This document shows positions 48,199-48,742 of a stretch of DNA of 48,742 nucleotides, piece after piece. Position 1 is the stretch's first letter, and every line of letters begins with the position of its first letter. Under the pieces are notes generated by a model. That model was not told the DNA's origin. It saw nothing but the letters and a program-made list of their open reading frames with translations, and did not search any database. Source of the stretch: Spirogloea muscicola (lineage: Eukaryota > Streptophyta > Zygnematophyceae > Spirogloeales > Spirogloeaceae); assembly GCA_009602725.1 (NCBI GenBank), contig WELB01000155.1, positions 159,014-207,755 of the forward strand, given 5' to 3'. A program made the translations under genes and the position numbers.

Positions 48199-48251
48199 GA
48201 GAAGTGGCACTCCCAATGGGGACAAGGCCATTGGGAGAGCCACTTCTTCTC
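48199..48251. repeat. Near-perfect hairpin made of family A left ends
   Basis: GAGAAGTGGCACTCCCAATG (48199-48218) and its inverse CATTGGGAGAGCCACTTCTT (about 48229-48248) face each other around about ten bases. Both arms match the left end of family A (AGAAGTGGCTCTCCCAATGG), as if two copies had fused head to head. Confidence 0.75.
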
Positions 48252-48577
48252 CTGACGAAAGCCGGAGGCCGCAGCGAGAGCACGGCCAGCACGCAGGTGC
48301 AAGGCGTGGGCCATGGACCGCTGGAGGGAGACGGACAATCGCATACGGTATACCTGAGCCCACGAGCCAGCGGAAAAAAGCCTATCCAAGTCAAAAAAAA
48401 GAAAAGGCAATCTCAATGTTGTAGTGTACCAACGTGTTTCATAATTGCCAGAACCAATCAATGGATAAAAATCAGGGAATAAGTTTGTATGTATGAATGG
48501 CTACATTAGAACGGCAAGCACACTTGCATCACCTCCTGTACACCACCTCCTGCCACGCCGATAGGCTCAGTAACCAC

Positions 48578-48625
48578 GAAGGGGGCGATGGGCTGTGGAA
48601 CGCCAGCCCGAGAAAAGGCTGGCAA
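48578..48625 (+). repeat. Dispersed repeat family A, copy 13
   Basis: It contains CGAAGGGGGCGATGGGCTGT and ACGCCAGCCCGAGAAAAGGC. It ends only about 32 bp before the start codon of the gene at 48657. Confidence 0.6.
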
Positions 48626-48656
48626 AGGCTAGACGGGGGGGTTGCCCGGGGTGGCC

Positions 48657-48742
48657 ATGGCCGACGACGAGGCCGACGGCGACGGCGCGCCGCCCGCCTG
48701 CCCCGCCGCCGGCGCCGGCGACGGCGTCGGCGACGTGGTGGG
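48657..48742 (+). CDS. Start of an unidentified gene, cut by the right window edge
   Basis: ATG at 48657 in a GGCCATGG context opens a frame without a stop to the window end, encoding an acidic, Gly/Ala-rich N-terminus (MADDEADGDGAPPACPAAG). GC content is very high, as in other first exons of this window. A family A repeat lies immediately upstream. Too short to name. Confidence 0.4.
   Translation, partial: MADDEADGDGAPPACPAAGAGDGVGDVV

Larger units (their letters stand above)
47304..48656. other. Repeat-rich intergenic region before the last gene
   Basis: No gene is recognised. It contains three family A copies (47450-47527, 47853-47899, 48578-48625), a fragment at about 47349-47390, a hairpin at 48199-48251, and a duplicated CCTCTGCC(T)TCGTCG / TTCCCTCGAC block (about 47765-47812 and 48076-48110). 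ORFs here are short and run through repeats. Confidence 0.5.

Overview
This window is nuclear DNA from a green alga (Viridiplantae, probably a chlorophyte). The evidence is a set of intron-rich, conserved eukaryotic genes whose closest recognisable relatives are plant-type: a SERRATE homologue with the land-plant C-terminus, a GC4-type golgin, DRE2 and a chloroplast-type alpha/beta hydrolase. Introns are mostly GT-AG with (C/T)GCAG acceptors. First exons are very GC-rich and carry (CGG/CCG) runs, several of them interrupted by assembly Ns. A trebouxiophyte-like alga is a guess; the sequence does not fix the genus. No RNA gene, CRISPR array or prokaryotic operon was seen.

Layout, left to right. 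1-95: start of a minus-strand gene leaving the window. 96-3334: no recognised gene. 3335-8721 (-): SERRATE/ARS2. 9157-11781 (+): DRE2/anamorsin. 13461-15763 (+): alpha/beta hydrolase. 15764-18659: no firm gene, one degenerate ORF pair. 18660-20997 (-): leucine-rich-repeat protein. 22193-23823 (-): PITH-domain protein. 25718-26804 (-): small, probably plastid, membrane protein of unknown function. 27591-31910 (+): EamA/DMT transporter with a long alanine-rich tail. 32848-38312 (-): golgin with a GRIP-related Arf-binding (GRAB) region. 38994-40292 (+): ribosomal protein uS4/RPS9. 40934-44355 (-): phosphatidylinositol transfer protein with a long tail. 45632-47101 (+): 5'-truncated non-LTR retrotransposon. 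48657 to the right edge (+): start of another gene.

The genes are housekeeping functions with no shared pathway: RNA processing, cytosolic Fe-S assembly, translation, Golgi tethering, lipid transfer and transport. For most genes the exon phases add up to an intact reading frame, so exon borders are given. These borders come from reading splice signals and family similarity, not from transcripts.

Between the genes lies a dispersed repeat family of about 50-85 bp, with 13 copies in both orientations. Several copies sit a few hundred bases or less upstream of start codons, and inverted copies flank the retrotransposon ORF. There are also a foldback element, inverted copies of a 96-bp retroelement 3' repeat, and a short hairpin. 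The points most worth following up are the repeat family, two GC-AG introns with the same AG|GCAGG donor, the transporter's alanine-rich tail, the unknown plastid membrane protein and the single Ns inside first exons.
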